DNA of 64,000 nt from G965205525 sp965205525. Its GTDB lineage: Bacteria > Pseudomonadota > Gammaproteobacteria > JABABF01. The position numbers and the translations under genes were made by a program. The stretch is from the NCBI GenBank assembly GCA_965205525.1, contig OZ242171.1, forward strand, positions 434,001 through 498,000, written 5' to 3'. Shown in pieces: positions 15,966-24,900 of the stretch; the first letter of the stretch is position 1, and every line of letters begins with the position of its first letter. Below the pieces are notes generated by a model, which was given only the letters and a program-made list of their open reading frames with translations, ran no database searches and was not told where the DNA came from.

Positions 15966-16991
15966 ATGCATCGCAACACCCCCCCCACCCCCCAACAGTC
16001 CTTCTCCCCGATGGTAGACCCTTTCGGGCGACGGATTAGCTATCTGCGTTTGTCTGTCACAGACCGCTGTGATTTTCGCTGTATCTACTGCATGGCGGAG
16101 GAGATGACTTTCCTGCCCCGCCGGGAGCTGCTGAGCCTGGAGGAGATCGCTTTCACCGTGCAGACTTTTGTCGCCCTTGGGGTGCGCAAGGTGCGCCTTA
16201 CTGGCGGCGAGCCCTTGGTGCGCCGGGGCATCTTGGACTTGGCCCGCACTTTGGGCAGCATCCCGGGCTTGGAGGAGCTGGTGCTCACCACCAATGGATC
16301 TCGGCTGGCCGACTGTGCTTTATCCCTGCGGGCCGCCGGGGTGCGCCGCATCAATATCAGTTTAGACAGCCTGCAGCCCGCCCGCTTCCGGGAGATGACC
16401 CGCCATGGAGACCTGCATCGGGTGCTGGCGGGTATTGATGCGGCTGTGCAGGCAGGCTTTGAGCGAATCAAGATCAACAGCGTTATCCTGCGGGGACACA
16501 ACGATAACGAGGTGCTGGATCTGGTGCACTTCGCTCGCAGCCGGGGCACCGACATCTCCTTTATTGAAGAAATGCCCTTGGGGGATATTACGGAGCACAG
16601 CCGTGCCGACTACTGCTCCAGCGATGAATTGCTGGCCCGCATCAGCGAGCGCTGGCCCCTGCTGCCCACCTTGGAAACCACCGGCGGCCCCTCCCGCTAC
16701 TACCGCATGGCAGACAGTGCGAGCCGCGTCGGTTTTATTTCGCCCCACAGCCGCAACTTCTGTGCCGATTGCAACCGGGTGCGGCTGACGGCGAATGGCA
16801 AGCTGCTGCCTTGCTTAGGCCATGAGCAGGCTGTTGACCTGCGTGCCGTCCTGCGCCGCTGGCCAGGAAGCGGGGAGCGGCTGCAAGATGCAATCTTGGG
16901 GGCCATCGCTGCCAAGCCCGAGAAGCACCACTTTGAACCGGCCAAGGATGAGGTCCAGATTGTGCGCTTTATGAATATGACCGGGGGCTGA
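15966..16991 (+). CDS. moaA: GTP 3',8-cyclase (molybdenum cofactor biosynthesis)
   Basis: Radical-SAM enzyme performing the first step of molybdopterin synthesis from GTP. The SAM cluster cysteines are Cys35, Cys39 and Cys42 (C-x3-C-x2-C in 'CDFRCIYC'), with the GGEP motif following at about residue 80. The second C-terminal [4Fe-4S] site is Cys266, Cys269 and Cys283 ('CADCNRVRLTANGKLLPC'). The protein ends in the Gly-Gly tail required for catalysis. It has 341 residues; an internal Met16 could be an alternative start nearer the conserved core. It stands alone on its strand, and its product is needed by MsrP in this window. Confidence 0.95.
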   Translation: MHRNTPPTPQQSFSPMVDPFGRRISYLRLSVTDRCDFRCIYCMAEEMTFLPRRELLSLEEIAFTVQTFVALGVRKVRLTGGEPLVRRGILDLARTLGSIPGLEELVLTTNGSRLADCALSLRAAGVRRINISLDSLQPARFREMTRHGDLHRVLAGIDAAVQAGFERIKINSVILRGHNDNEVLDLVHFARSRGTDISFIEEMPLGDITEHSRADYCSSDELLARISERWPLLPTLETTGGPSRYYRMADSASRVGFISPHSRNFCADCNRVRLTANGKLLPCLGHEQAVDLRAVLRRWPGSGERLQDAILGAIAAKPEKHHFEPAKDEVQIVRFMNMTGG

Positions 16992-17007
16992 GCCCCGCAA
17001 TCTGCCT

Positions 17008-17024
17008 CCGGGTGCAGAACCCGG
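17008..17024. terminator. Hairpin between convergent moaA and aldo/keto reductase genes
   Basis: CCGGGT/ACCCGG forms a 6-bp stem with a 5-base loop 17 bases after the moaA stop. No T-run follows on either strand, so termination activity is uncertain. Confidence 0.3.
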
Positions 17025-17052
17025 CCAAGCCAGCTGCCCAGCTGCGTCCCGT

Positions 17053-18060
17053 TTAGTCGTCTTTGTCCGTCGCCGGGGATTTTTGCGGGCGCACCAGGGA
17101 CATGCTTTCGCCGTAGCGATCTCCAGCCACTTGCCGGGTCAGCTGGTTCAGGGTTTCTAATTCATCGGGCAGCAGATGAATTTCCACCGCTGCTGCGTTT
17201 TCTTCCAAGTGAGCGCTCCGCCTGGTGCCTGGAATCGGGAACATGTCCTCCCCGCGGCTGTAGATCCAGGCGAGGGCCGCCTGCCCGGGGGTGCAGCGCT
17301 TTTCCTCGGCGATACTTGAAAGCTCCCTGACAAGCTTTAAATTCTGCTGGAGGTTCTCTTCCTGGAACCTGGGCAGCAGGCGGCGAAAATCCCCTTCCGG
17401 CAGATCATCGCTTTTGCGGATGCTGCCGGTCAGAAAGCCCCGCCCTAAGGGGCTGTAGGGGACCAGGGCTGCGCCCAGCTCGCGAATTGCATCCAGGCAT
17501 TCATCCTCCACTTCCAGGCACCAGAGAGAGTACTCCGACTGCACAGCCGCAATCGGATGCACCCCGTGGGCGCGCTTCAGCTGCTCGCCGGAAACCTCCG
17601 ACAGCCCTAGGCAGCGAACCTTGCCGGCGGCGACCATCTCGGCCATCGCCCCCACGGTCTCTTCAATCGGCGTATCGGGGTCGGGGCGGTGCAGGTAGTA
17701 GAGATCTATGACATCAGTTCCCAGGCGGCGCAGGCTGGCATCGCAGCACTTGCGCACATAGTCCGGCTTGCCGGAGAGGCCGGTGATCTGGCCGCTGGGC
17801 TCATGCATGATGCCGAACTTGCTGGCGATGATGACCTCGTCGCGAATGTCTGAAAAAGCCTCCGCTAAGATTTCCTCGTTGCCCCCTGCGCCATAGACAT
17901 CAGCGGTGTCAAAGAAGTTGATGCCAAGAGAGAGGGCATGGTGCAGGGTGGCGATGGACTCGGCCCGGTCGGCCTTGCCATAGACATCTGACATGCTCAT
18001 GCACCCGAAGCCCATGACCGAGGCATACAGGTCGCTATTGCCAATTTTTCTTTTCTGCAT
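17053..18060 (-). CDS. Aldo/keto reductase
   Basis: NADPH-dependent carbonyl reductase with a TIM-barrel fold, cytoplasmic. The catalytic tetrad is visible as Asp51, Tyr56, Lys81 and His124 ('FFDTADVYG', 'IIASKFG', 'YYLHRPD'). The length of 335 residues and motifs such as 'LVPYSPLGRGFLTG' place it in the AKR11/13-like YakC group. The start is the ATG complement ending at 18060, close after the SDR stop (23 bases), so it is probably co-transcribed with the SDR at 18084-18935. The same frame continues upstream through the SDR as an open but meaningless shadow. Substrate unknown. Confidence 0.9.
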   Translation of the reverse strand: MQKRKIGNSDLYASVMGFGCMSMSDVYGKADRAESIATLHHALSLGINFFDTADVYGAGGNEEILAEAFSDIRDEVIIASKFGIMHEPSGQITGLSGKPDYVRKCCDASLRRLGTDVIDLYYLHRPDPDTPIEETVGAMAEMVAAGKVRCLGLSEVSGEQLKRAHGVHPIAAVQSEYSLWCLEVEDECLDAIRELGAALVPYSPLGRGFLTGSIRKSDDLPEGDFRRLLPRFQEENLQQNLKLVRELSSIAEEKRCTPGQAALAWIYSRGEDMFPIPGTRRSAHLEENAAAVEIHLLPDELETLNQLTRQVAGDRYGESMSLVRPQKSPATDKDD

Positions 18061-18083
18061 GGGTACTCTCCGGGGACGGGCGG

Positions 18084-18935
18084 TTACTCTTCGGGCACGG
18101 CTAGGACGGGGTTGCGGCCTTCGCGAATTTCGTCTAGCCGCAGGTTGGCAATGCGGCGCCACTCCCCCTCCGGGAAGATATAAAACTGCTCGTCTCGGAT
18201 TGCCTGCAGGGTGCGCTCGGCGATTATCCTGGGAGGGATGCCTTTGCGCTTGGCGTCTATGGTGGCGCTTTCCAAGGCCTTGGTGGTCTCCGTAACGGTG
18301 ATATCGCCGACATCGGACAGATTTTTCGGGCGGTTGCGCTCGGCGTGGAAGATGCCGGTGTTCACCAGTTCCGGACATAACAGCGAAACTTTGATCCTGG
18401 GGGCCACCGAGTCCATCTCCTTGTAGAGGGACTCGCTTAGCCCCGCCACCGCGTGCTTGGTCATATGGTAGATGCCGCAAAAGGGCATGGCGGTAAATCC
18501 CGCCATGGAGGAGGTGTTGACAATGTGGCACTCTCCCTCTTGGCCCAGCATGATCGGCAGGAAGGTGCGAATACCGTGAATTACGCCCCAGATATTGACA
18601 TCCATGAGCCACTGGTAGTCGGCCAGGGAGCACTCCCACAGTTGGCCGCCGACCCACACTCCGGCATTGTTGCACAGGATATGCACTTCGCCGAATTCCG
18701 CTAGTGCAGTATCTGCCAGTTGCTGCATGTCTTCCGCCCTGCTGACATCGGCGAGAACCCGGATGACCTCGCCGCCTTCTGCACGAATTTCTTCAACTGC
18801 CTGTTCCAGGGGCTCCGGCTCCACGTCTGCCAGCACGACCTTCATGCCCTCGGCGGCAAAGGTCTTTGCAAGAGCCAGACCGATGCCGGATGCAGCGCCG
18901 GTAACCACGGCAGTTTTGCCTTTAAATTCTTTCAT
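18084..18935 (-). CDS. Short-chain dehydrogenase/reductase, paralogue of the SDR at 8012-8869
   Basis: Classical SDR with cofactor motif TGAASGIG (residues 12-19), NNAG (89-92) and the Ser/Tyr156/Lys160 active site (YHMTK). The 283-residue product shares the distinctive 'NxWGVIHGI', 'LCP', 'ERxRPKN/ERSRPRK' and 'FYIF' segments with the SDR ten kilobases to the left, showing a duplication within this genome. It lies upstream of the aldo/keto reductase and about 110 bases downstream of the flavin monooxygenase gene, all leftward, so the three may form a catabolic unit. Substrate unknown. Confidence 0.88.
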   Translation of the reverse strand: MKEFKGKTAVVTGAASGIGLALAKTFAAEGMKVVLADVEPEPLEQAVEEIRAEGGEVIRVLADVSRAEDMQQLADTALAEFGEVHILCNNAGVWVGGQLWECSLADYQWLMDVNIWGVIHGIRTFLPIMLGQEGECHIVNTSSMAGFTAMPFCGIYHMTKHAVAGLSESLYKEMDSVAPRIKVSLLCPELVNTGIFHAERNRPKNLSDVGDITVTETTKALESATIDAKRKGIPPRIIAERTLQAIRDEQFYIFPEGEWRRIANLRLDEIREGRNPVLAVPEE

Positions 18936-19045
18936 GTTCTGCTCACCTCGTAGAAAGTCTTTTTACCGGCGGGCTGCCCTGGCCGCTGCCCTTGGCGGCA
19001 TCTTTGCCGGACTCAGGAGTTTTCATCGTTGCCCTGCGCCCGGCT

Positions 19046-20212
19046 TCAGAAATTCAGCTTGTTCTCTACCCCCAGCATCTCTCGGGCGGCGGCGACATAG
19101 CAGCTGTCATCCACGAAGATATGCTGTCCCCCGGTATACAGATCCCTGAAACAGCGCTGCAGGATGCTTGGGTTGCGCAGCCCCTTGCTGCCGGCCTTGC
19201 GGTAGGCAAAAGTGGTGGCTTCCAAGGTGGTGTCAGTGGCGTAGGCGGTGGCTAGGCGGACCTGCTCAAACCAATGGGCGCTTATAGGATTCCCCGCGGC
19301 TACCCAGTCGTATGCGCCCCCGTAGATTTCGTACACAAGCAGCCGGGCAGCGCGTATCGCCGCCGTGTGAAAGGCGTAGTTCTTCTGAAAGTCCGGCTGC
19401 TCGCGCATGGGCGCGGCACCCATGCGGGCGCGGCCTGCCTGCACGATCTGCTCCAGCTCGTCCATCGCCCGCTGTCCCACCCCGAGACACCATGCCGCGT
19501 GTCCCAGGCCTGCCAGCGGGGTCGCCCCTAAGCGGTAGATTGCCCCGCCCCGCTGCGGCTCGGCATTAAACAGGCTGAAGGTCCAGCCTTCCTCCACGAA
19601 TTGCTCCGGGATCTCGTAGTCTATGCTGCCGGTGCCGCGGAGCCCGATAGCATCCCAGTTGTCCTTGCAGCGGACTTTGTCTTTCGGCACAAAAAAGGCC
19701 CGCACGACGGGCAGCCCTCTTTCGTCAAAAGGGGGCATTTCTCCGTTGTGCATTTCCAGTGCGCCGCTGCCCAGGTAGGCGGAATGGATCGCGCCGCTGC
19801 CGAAGCTGTAGCTGCCGGATACCTGGAAGCCGCCCTCCGTCCGGTTCGCCACCCCCATCGGTGCAAACATTCCCGCGTGGCTGTTGCCGGGCTTGTTCTC
19901 GCACATGGCCCGGGCCGCCGTCTCGCTGGTAAAAGCGCCGGCATAGGAGGTGGTGGATGCATTCGCCAGCAGGGTCCAGCCGCTAGAGCCGTCTGCGTAG
20001 CTGACGGCTTCAAAGATTTTCAGAGTGGTCTCCACGTCCGTTTCGGCGCCGCCTAGCTCCCTCGGCACCATCATGTGGAGCAGGCCGCTGTCCGCAAAGG
20101 CATCCACCACATCCTGTGCCAGGGTATTGCCCTTCTCGGTGGCATCCGCATGCTCTTCAATCAATGGCCGCAACGCTTGGGCCCTGGTAAGCAGTGATGG
20201 TTCGGTATTCAT
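19046..20212 (-). CDS. Acyl-CoA-dehydrogenase-fold flavin monooxygenase (HsaA/group D type)
   Basis: Predicted flavin-dependent hydroxylase of the acyl-CoA-dehydrogenase fold, acting on an aromatic or cyclic compound with a separate flavin reductase. Features seen: an N-terminal helical domain ('FADSGLLHMMVPRELGG'), the middle beta domain with 'GSYSFGSGAIHSAYLG', and a C-terminal helical domain ending in 'VAAAREMLGV'. The catalytic Glu of true acyl-CoA dehydrogenases is not evident in the expected place, and the sequence resembles HsaA/HpaB-like oxygenases more. It has 388 residues from the ATG complement ending at 20212; the open frame continues upstream without support. No reductase gene is visible nearby. 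The exact substrate is unknown, though a steroid- or terpenoid-ring role is possible given the SDR and CurA-like neighbours. Confidence 0.75.
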   Translation of the reverse strand: MNTEPSLLTRAQALRPLIEEHADATEKGNTLAQDVVDAFADSGLLHMMVPRELGGAETDVETTLKIFEAVSYADGSSGWTLLANASTTSYAGAFTSETAARAMCENKPGNSHAGMFAPMGVANRTEGGFQVSGSYSFGSGAIHSAYLGSGALEMHNGEMPPFDERGLPVVRAFFVPKDKVRCKDNWDAIGLRGTGSIDYEIPEQFVEEGWTFSLFNAEPQRGGAIYRLGATPLAGLGHAAWCLGVGQRAMDELEQIVQAGRARMGAAPMREQPDFQKNYAFHTAAIRAARLLVYEIYGGAYDWVAAGNPISAHWFEQVRLATAYATDTTLEATTFAYRKAGSKGLRNPSILQRCFRDLYTGGQHIFVDDSCYVAAAREMLGVENKLNF

Positions 20213-20352
20213 GGCCTGGTCATCCTCTAGCGGCTCTTCGCCTGCATTATGCCTGTGCCGTCCATTGTAGCTGTGCGTCGCTTCATCGGATAGGGGTTTC
20301 CCAGCATCTCGGCCCCGGCCCCCGAGGGGGAAAGCTGCCCTGGGCTGCCCCA

Positions 20353-20369
20353 CCCGCTGTCCCAGCGGG
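20353..20369. terminator. GC-rich hairpin after smpB
   Basis: CCCGCTG-TCC-CAGCGGG is a perfect 7-bp stem with a 3-base loop, 18 bases beyond the smpB stop in the 174-base gap. No T-run follows on the minus strand, so it is a weak terminator candidate. Confidence 0.35.
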
Positions 20370-20386
20370 GCTGTCTTGCCGTCCTT

Positions 20387-20899
20387 TCAATCTCGGCGGC
20401 CGCGCAGCAGCCGCTGCTGCTCCCGCTCCCAGTCCCGCTGTTTTTCATCCTCCCGTTTGTCATGGAGGTGTTTGCCCCGGGCCAAGGCGATTTCACACTT
20501 GACCAAATGCTTTTTCCAGTACAGGGCGGTGCATAAGCAGGTGTAGCCCTTTTGCTGAATAGCGGCACTGAGCCGTGCCAGCTCGCGTCTCTGCAAGAGC
20601 AGCTTGCGGTCGCGCTCCGGGTGGGGCGGCCGCCGCCGCTCGGCAGCGGCGGGCAGGGGGGTAATTTGGACGCCCAGAAGCCAGGCTTCGCCGCCCCGCA
20701 CGTGCACATAGCTGCTGGCGACCTGTGCCTTGCCCGCCCGCAGGCTTTTCACCTCCCAGCCTTCCAGGGCCAGACCCGCCTCAAAGCGCTCCTCTAAGTG
20801 GAAATCCCGCTTTGCCTTGCGGTTGAGGGCGATAGTGCGTTGCGGGGCCACGGCGGTAGGATGGATGTGCGCGTATGCGGCGGGTGAAGACAGCCCCAT
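20387..20899 (-). CDS. smpB: SsrA-binding protein SmpB
   Basis: Brings tmRNA to stalled ribosomes in trans-translation. The core is unmistakable: 'RTIALNRKAKRDF', 'FEAGLALEGWEVKSLRAGKA', 'SYVHVRGGEAWL', 'RKLLLQRRELARL' and the C-terminal 'GKHLHDKREDEKQRDWEREQQR' tail (given in pieces) with its conserved KR-rich region. I assign the ATG complement ending at 20899, giving 170 residues; the start is not secure, because no ribosome site is seen and a GTG 16 codons later is also possible. The open frame upstream runs into the tmRNA gene and is not coding. It lies 72 bases downstream of ssrA in the same direction, so the pair is presumably co-regulated. Confidence 0.92.
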   Translation of the reverse strand: MGLSSPAAYAHIHPTAVAPQRTIALNRKAKRDFHLEERFEAGLALEGWEVKSLRAGKAQVASSYVHVRGGEAWLLGVQITPLPAAAERRRPPHPERDRKLLLQRRELARLSAAIQQKGYTCLCTALYWKKHLVKCEIALARGKHLHDKREDEKQRDWEREQQRLLRGRRD

Positions 20900-20971
20900 T
20901 GAGGCGGTGAGGGAAAGGGGGAGAGCGAAATTGGGACGGCAGACGCTGCCTGGGCAGTCTCTCTGTGGAAA

Positions 20972-21324
20972 TGGTGGAGGCGGCGGGAGTCGAACCCGCG
21001 TCCGCCGGAGTGCTGCCCCAGGGTCTACATGCATAGCACCGCCCTTATTGATTTAACTCCCTGTCGCCTGGCGTGCGAGAAGACAGGGAGCGAGTCCGCT
21101 GTTTTAACGGAGCGCAAGCGGACATTGCGCACCCGCGGTCCTGCCATTATGACGATCGGTTCCCAGGCGGCAGGCATCCTGGGTCGATCGCTGGCTGCCC
21201 TTAGGCGGCCAGAGCGTAGTCGGTTTTGTCGACTATTGTTTGCAACCGGGATTTACGAGGAACGGCCACACCCTCGGCATGCACCTGAAGGCTTTATCAC
21301 CAGCGTCGAGTCCGGATCGCCCCC
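20972..21324 (-). ncRNA. ssrA: Transfer-messenger RNA (ssrA)
   Basis: A 353-nt tmRNA. The 5' end GGGGGCG pairs with the 3' CGCCTCC that precedes A-CCA, and the third pair is G-U, the alanine identity element. The T-arm (GGGTTCGACTCCC) and the 5' 'GGACTCGACG' region are typical. The tag reading frame begins after AATAGTC with a GAC resume codon and reads DKTDYALAA-stop (21201-21230). With the charged alanine the tag would be A-DKTDYALAA, one residue shorter than in E. coli, whose resume codon is GCA. smpB lies directly downstream. Confidence 0.93.
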
Positions 21325-21335
21325 ATTGCGGCCCA

Positions 21336-21364
21336 ATTATGGGGGCTATTCGCGTTTTTTGCAA
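21336..21364 (-). promoter_or_regulatory. Promoter of ssrA
   Basis: Minus strand TTGCAA (4 of 6) and CATAAT (5 of 6) are 17 bases apart. The mature 5' end of tmRNA lies 12 bases past the -10 element, leaving a short leader for RNase P removal. This and the next promoter occupy the 349-base gap 21325-21673, in which I see no gene. Confidence 0.65.
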
Positions 21365-21584
21365 CGCCCCTTCCCCCTGCCTCTGTCTGGCTGCGGCAGG
21401 ATCGGGCAATCTTCGGTACTGCGGATGCTGTGCCTTTATAAGGCATATAAGGCAGCATATCCTTGAAACCACTTGACAATTTCCCCTAAACCCTCTAAAA
21501 ACTGTTGCAGATTTGGAGAATTACCACATTTTAGGCATGCAAGCGAGGTCTGGCAGCTGCCCCTTGGCAGTTGCCCCGATGCGT

Positions 21585-21613
21585 TTGTCAAGCAGTGCAT
21601 CCTATGGTAGTAT
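21585..21613 (+). promoter_or_regulatory. Promoter of the first giant repeat-protein gene
   Basis: TTGTCA (5 of 6) and TAGTAT (4 of 6) stand exactly 17 bases apart, predicting a start about 53 bases before the ATG at 21674. A second weaker candidate, TTGACA with TAAAAA 17 bases later, lies at 21473-21501. In the leader a 9-codon ORF (ATG 21648, stop 21675-21677) overlaps the giant's ATG and could couple translation; no strong ribosome site precedes the giant's ATG itself. Confidence 0.5.
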
Positions 21614-21656
21614 CTGGCACAGTTAGCAGAAGCATAGGCGGGCAGGTATGCTTGGC

Positions 21657-21947
21657 CTATTTCACCTGAATAAATGAAATTTATGAAAGAAGCAAAGAAA
21701 TCAAAGAATTTAGGAATACAGCAAGCCTTCCTCCGAACACAGACGTGTTTCAGAGTGGCCGCCCTGTCCTGCGCCTTTTTATTGCTGCTGGCTGCTGTGC
21801 CGGCAGATGCCCAGGAGCCGCAGGTTTCCCTGCAGCTGATGCTGTCTGGGCCTGCGAGTGTGCCGGCAGGGGAAAGATTTAATATCAGGGTTTTCACGGA
21901 TGCTACGGTGCCGGCGGGGACGGTGGTGACGGCGAGGGTGAGTTTTG
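21657..21947 (+). repeat. Direct repeat: start region of giant gene 1 (copy 1)
   Basis: Includes the last 17 bases before the ATG, the signal peptide and the start of module 1. It is nearly identical to 33291-33581 at the start of the second giant, at a constant offset of 11,634 bases. The left end is sharp: upstream of the CTATTTCACC word the two copies are unrelated, so the promoter was not copied. Confidence 0.85.
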
Positions 21948-24900
21948 GTGACCAGGCAAGGGTAGTGACGCTGGCGTCCTTTGGGGCGTTCCCGAACTTC
22001 AGGGCGCCGAACAGTCTTGTGACAGATTTGCCGGTGACTGCGACGGCTACGGTGTCAATGGTGCCTGAAGGTACCTCGGTGACGGTGCGGGATGCTGCAG
22101 ATCACCTGATAAGCACAAGGGCGAGATTCGCAGCTCTGGCGCTTTTTGTTGCGCCGAGCATAGTGGATGCTGAGCAGGTGTTGACAGTGACAGTGACTGC
22201 GCCAGAGGGATCTCTGGAGGGTGTCACGGCTACAGTGCGGGTGGCTTTCCACGAAGACACTGTGGATGTCATGCTGAGCGAGGGGTTTGGGGGCTTGGCG
22301 CGCTTCACGGCGCCGACATTGGAGACGATGGCGACTCTGGAGGTGACGGCAGTTTCGATTGCCGTGGAGCCAGTGGCTCTTGTGTTACTCAACCCGGCTG
22401 TACCACGAAGCGTGCAGGTGCGCGCGGCGGGGAGAGACCTGACGCTTTCGCTGGAAGGACCGTTATCGGTGCAGGTGGGTGAGGATTTCTCGGTGACGGT
22501 GGGCACTGGCGACGTTGCAGTGCCGCCAGGCACAACTGTCACGGTAAGGGTAGCGGTAAACGGTGGCCCGCCTATGACGACTACGCTGACGGACACGATA
22601 TCTACGGCATCGGTATCTTTCACGGCGCCGGCTGAGGCAGGTGACGTGAGAGTGACAGCGACAGGCGTGCCACAGACGAGTATGGGCTCGCTGAGAGTAC
22701 AGGTACTTGATGCACCTGAGCTTACGGTATCTGTGGTAGAGGAACTTTTGCAGGCAACGCTGACCCTGTCGGAGTTCCCTTCTCTGGTGAGCGCAAATAG
22801 CACCTTTACAGTAACAGTGGGGATAAGTCCCGTATTGCCTCCGGATGCATCGGTGGAAGTGCAAGTGACATTTGGCACTGCTTCTCAGAGGGTGATACTG
22901 ACAGAAATGATCGCAACGACGGCAGTAGTGTTCATGGCACCGGACGTGGGAGGTCTTGTGGAGCTGAGAGCGGACAGCCTGGGCACAATAACAGCAGTCG
23001 GTACGGATCTGAATGTGGAGCCGACGATGGAGATAGTGCAGGTTCAGGAGCAGATTTCCCTGAAGCTGTTGCTGGATGGGTTTGATCGTCGTTTGACTGT
23101 GTCGGCACGGGATGATATTCCGATCACCGTGAGAACGGATGCTCCGGTGCCGGAGGGGGTGACGGTGACAGTGATGATAAATTTTGATGGAGAGGTCAGG
23201 ACGGTGATGCTGACGAGTACGGATGATTTTGCGACGGAGGCCTTCACGGCGCCGGCCCGCCTTGTGCCGGATCCAGGTTTTCTGGTGACTGCGGAAGCTT
23301 CTTCGGTGACAATGGCGAATGCCAATATCCTGGTGGATGTGGAGGACTCTGATGATGGCCGAATAAGAGTAATTCCGAGGTTTATACGGTTGACGCTTTC
23401 GGAGCCGGATCCGCGCACAGTGGATGCTGGCGAGAGTTTCACAGTGATGGTGGGTACGCAGATACCATTGGTGGATACCACGATTACAGCGGAGGTGACT
23501 TTCAACGAATCAACTAGGCAGGTCGTGCTGAGCGAGCAGGCATCCGAGCGCATGGTGAGCTTCATAGCGCCGGCATTGGAGGTGGTGACGACTCTGGAGG
23601 TGACGGCAGATTCGGTTACCTTTGAGCCTGAGGACATTGTGATAGTCAATGACGCTCCACCGCGAATGGTGCAGGTGCTCGCGGCGAGGAGAGAACTGAC
23701 GCTTTCGCTGGACGGACCGTTATCGGTGCAGGCGGATGAGGATTTCTCGGTGACGGTGGGCACTGGCGACGTTGCAGTGCCGGAAGGCACAACTGTCGTG
23801 GTGACGGTAATGGTAAGCAATGGCCAGGCTATGACGACTACGCTGACGGCCACGATATCTACGGCATCGGTGGTTTTCAGGGCACCGACTGAGGCAGGCA
23901 GCGAAGTGACAGTGACAGCGACAGGCAATCCACTGACGAGTATAGGCTCGCTGGGAGTACAGGTATTTAATGCACCTGCGCTTACGGTATCTGTGGCAAC
24001 GGAAGTTAGGCAGGCAACGCTGACCCTGTTGGAGTTCCCTTCTCTGGTGAGCGCAAATAGCACCTTTACAGTAACAGTGGGGATAAGTCCCGCATTGCTT
24101 CCGGGTGTATCGGTGGAAGTGGAAGTGACATTTGGCACTGCTTCTCAGAGAATGATGCTGACAAATACGACCGTGACAGTGACATTAGAGCTCATGGCAC
24201 CGGCCGTGGGAGATCTTGTGGAGCTGAGAGCGGACAGCGTGGGCACAATAACAGCAGCCGGTACGGATCTGAATGTGGAGCCGACGATGGAGATGGTGCA
24301 GGTTCAGGAGCAGATTTCCCTGAAGCTGGTGCTGGAAGGGTTTCTGACTGCGTCGGCACGGGATGCTGTTACGATCACCGTGAGAACGGATGTTCCGGTG
24401 CCGGCGGCGGCGACGGTGACAGTGATAATAAATTTTGGTGGAGAGGTCAGGCCAGTGATGCTGACGAGAACAGATGGTGTTGCGATGGAGTCCTTCACGG
24501 CCCGCCTTGTGCCGGATCCAGGTTTGCTGGTGACTGCGGAAGCTTCTTCGGTGACAACGGCGAATGCCAATATCCTGGTGGAGGTGGAGAACGCTGATGA
24601 TGGCTTCATAAGAGTAGTTAGGAGGTCCATACGGTTGACGCTTTCGGAGCCGAGTTCGAGCACAGTGAATGCCCGCGAGAGTTTCACAGTGATGGTAGAT
24701 GCGCCGCCGAGATTGCTGACGGATACCACGATTACAGCGGAGGTGACTTTCGACGAATCAACTAGGCAGGTCGTGCTGAGCGAGCAGACACCCGAGCGCA
24801 TGGTGAGCTTCATAGCGCCGGCATTGGCGGTGACGACGACTCTGGATGTGACGGCAGCTTCGGTTGCCGTGGAGCCTGCGGCTCTTGTGGTAGTCGGTGT

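Noticed and set aside
18061..18675. N-terminal extension of the aldo/keto reductase frame across the SDR gene
   Set aside because: It lies on the same strand in another frame of a clear SDR. The aldo/keto reductase has a natural Met start at 18060.
20900..21034. Extension of smpB upstream into the tmRNA gene
   Set aside because: The extra residues are a translation of the tmRNA 3' end and spacer. SmpB homologues begin shortly before the RTIALNRKA block.
20972..21050. An alanine-like tRNA half
   Set aside because: It is the 3' tRNA-like part of tmRNA, with the matching 5' part 270 bases away and a tag frame between.
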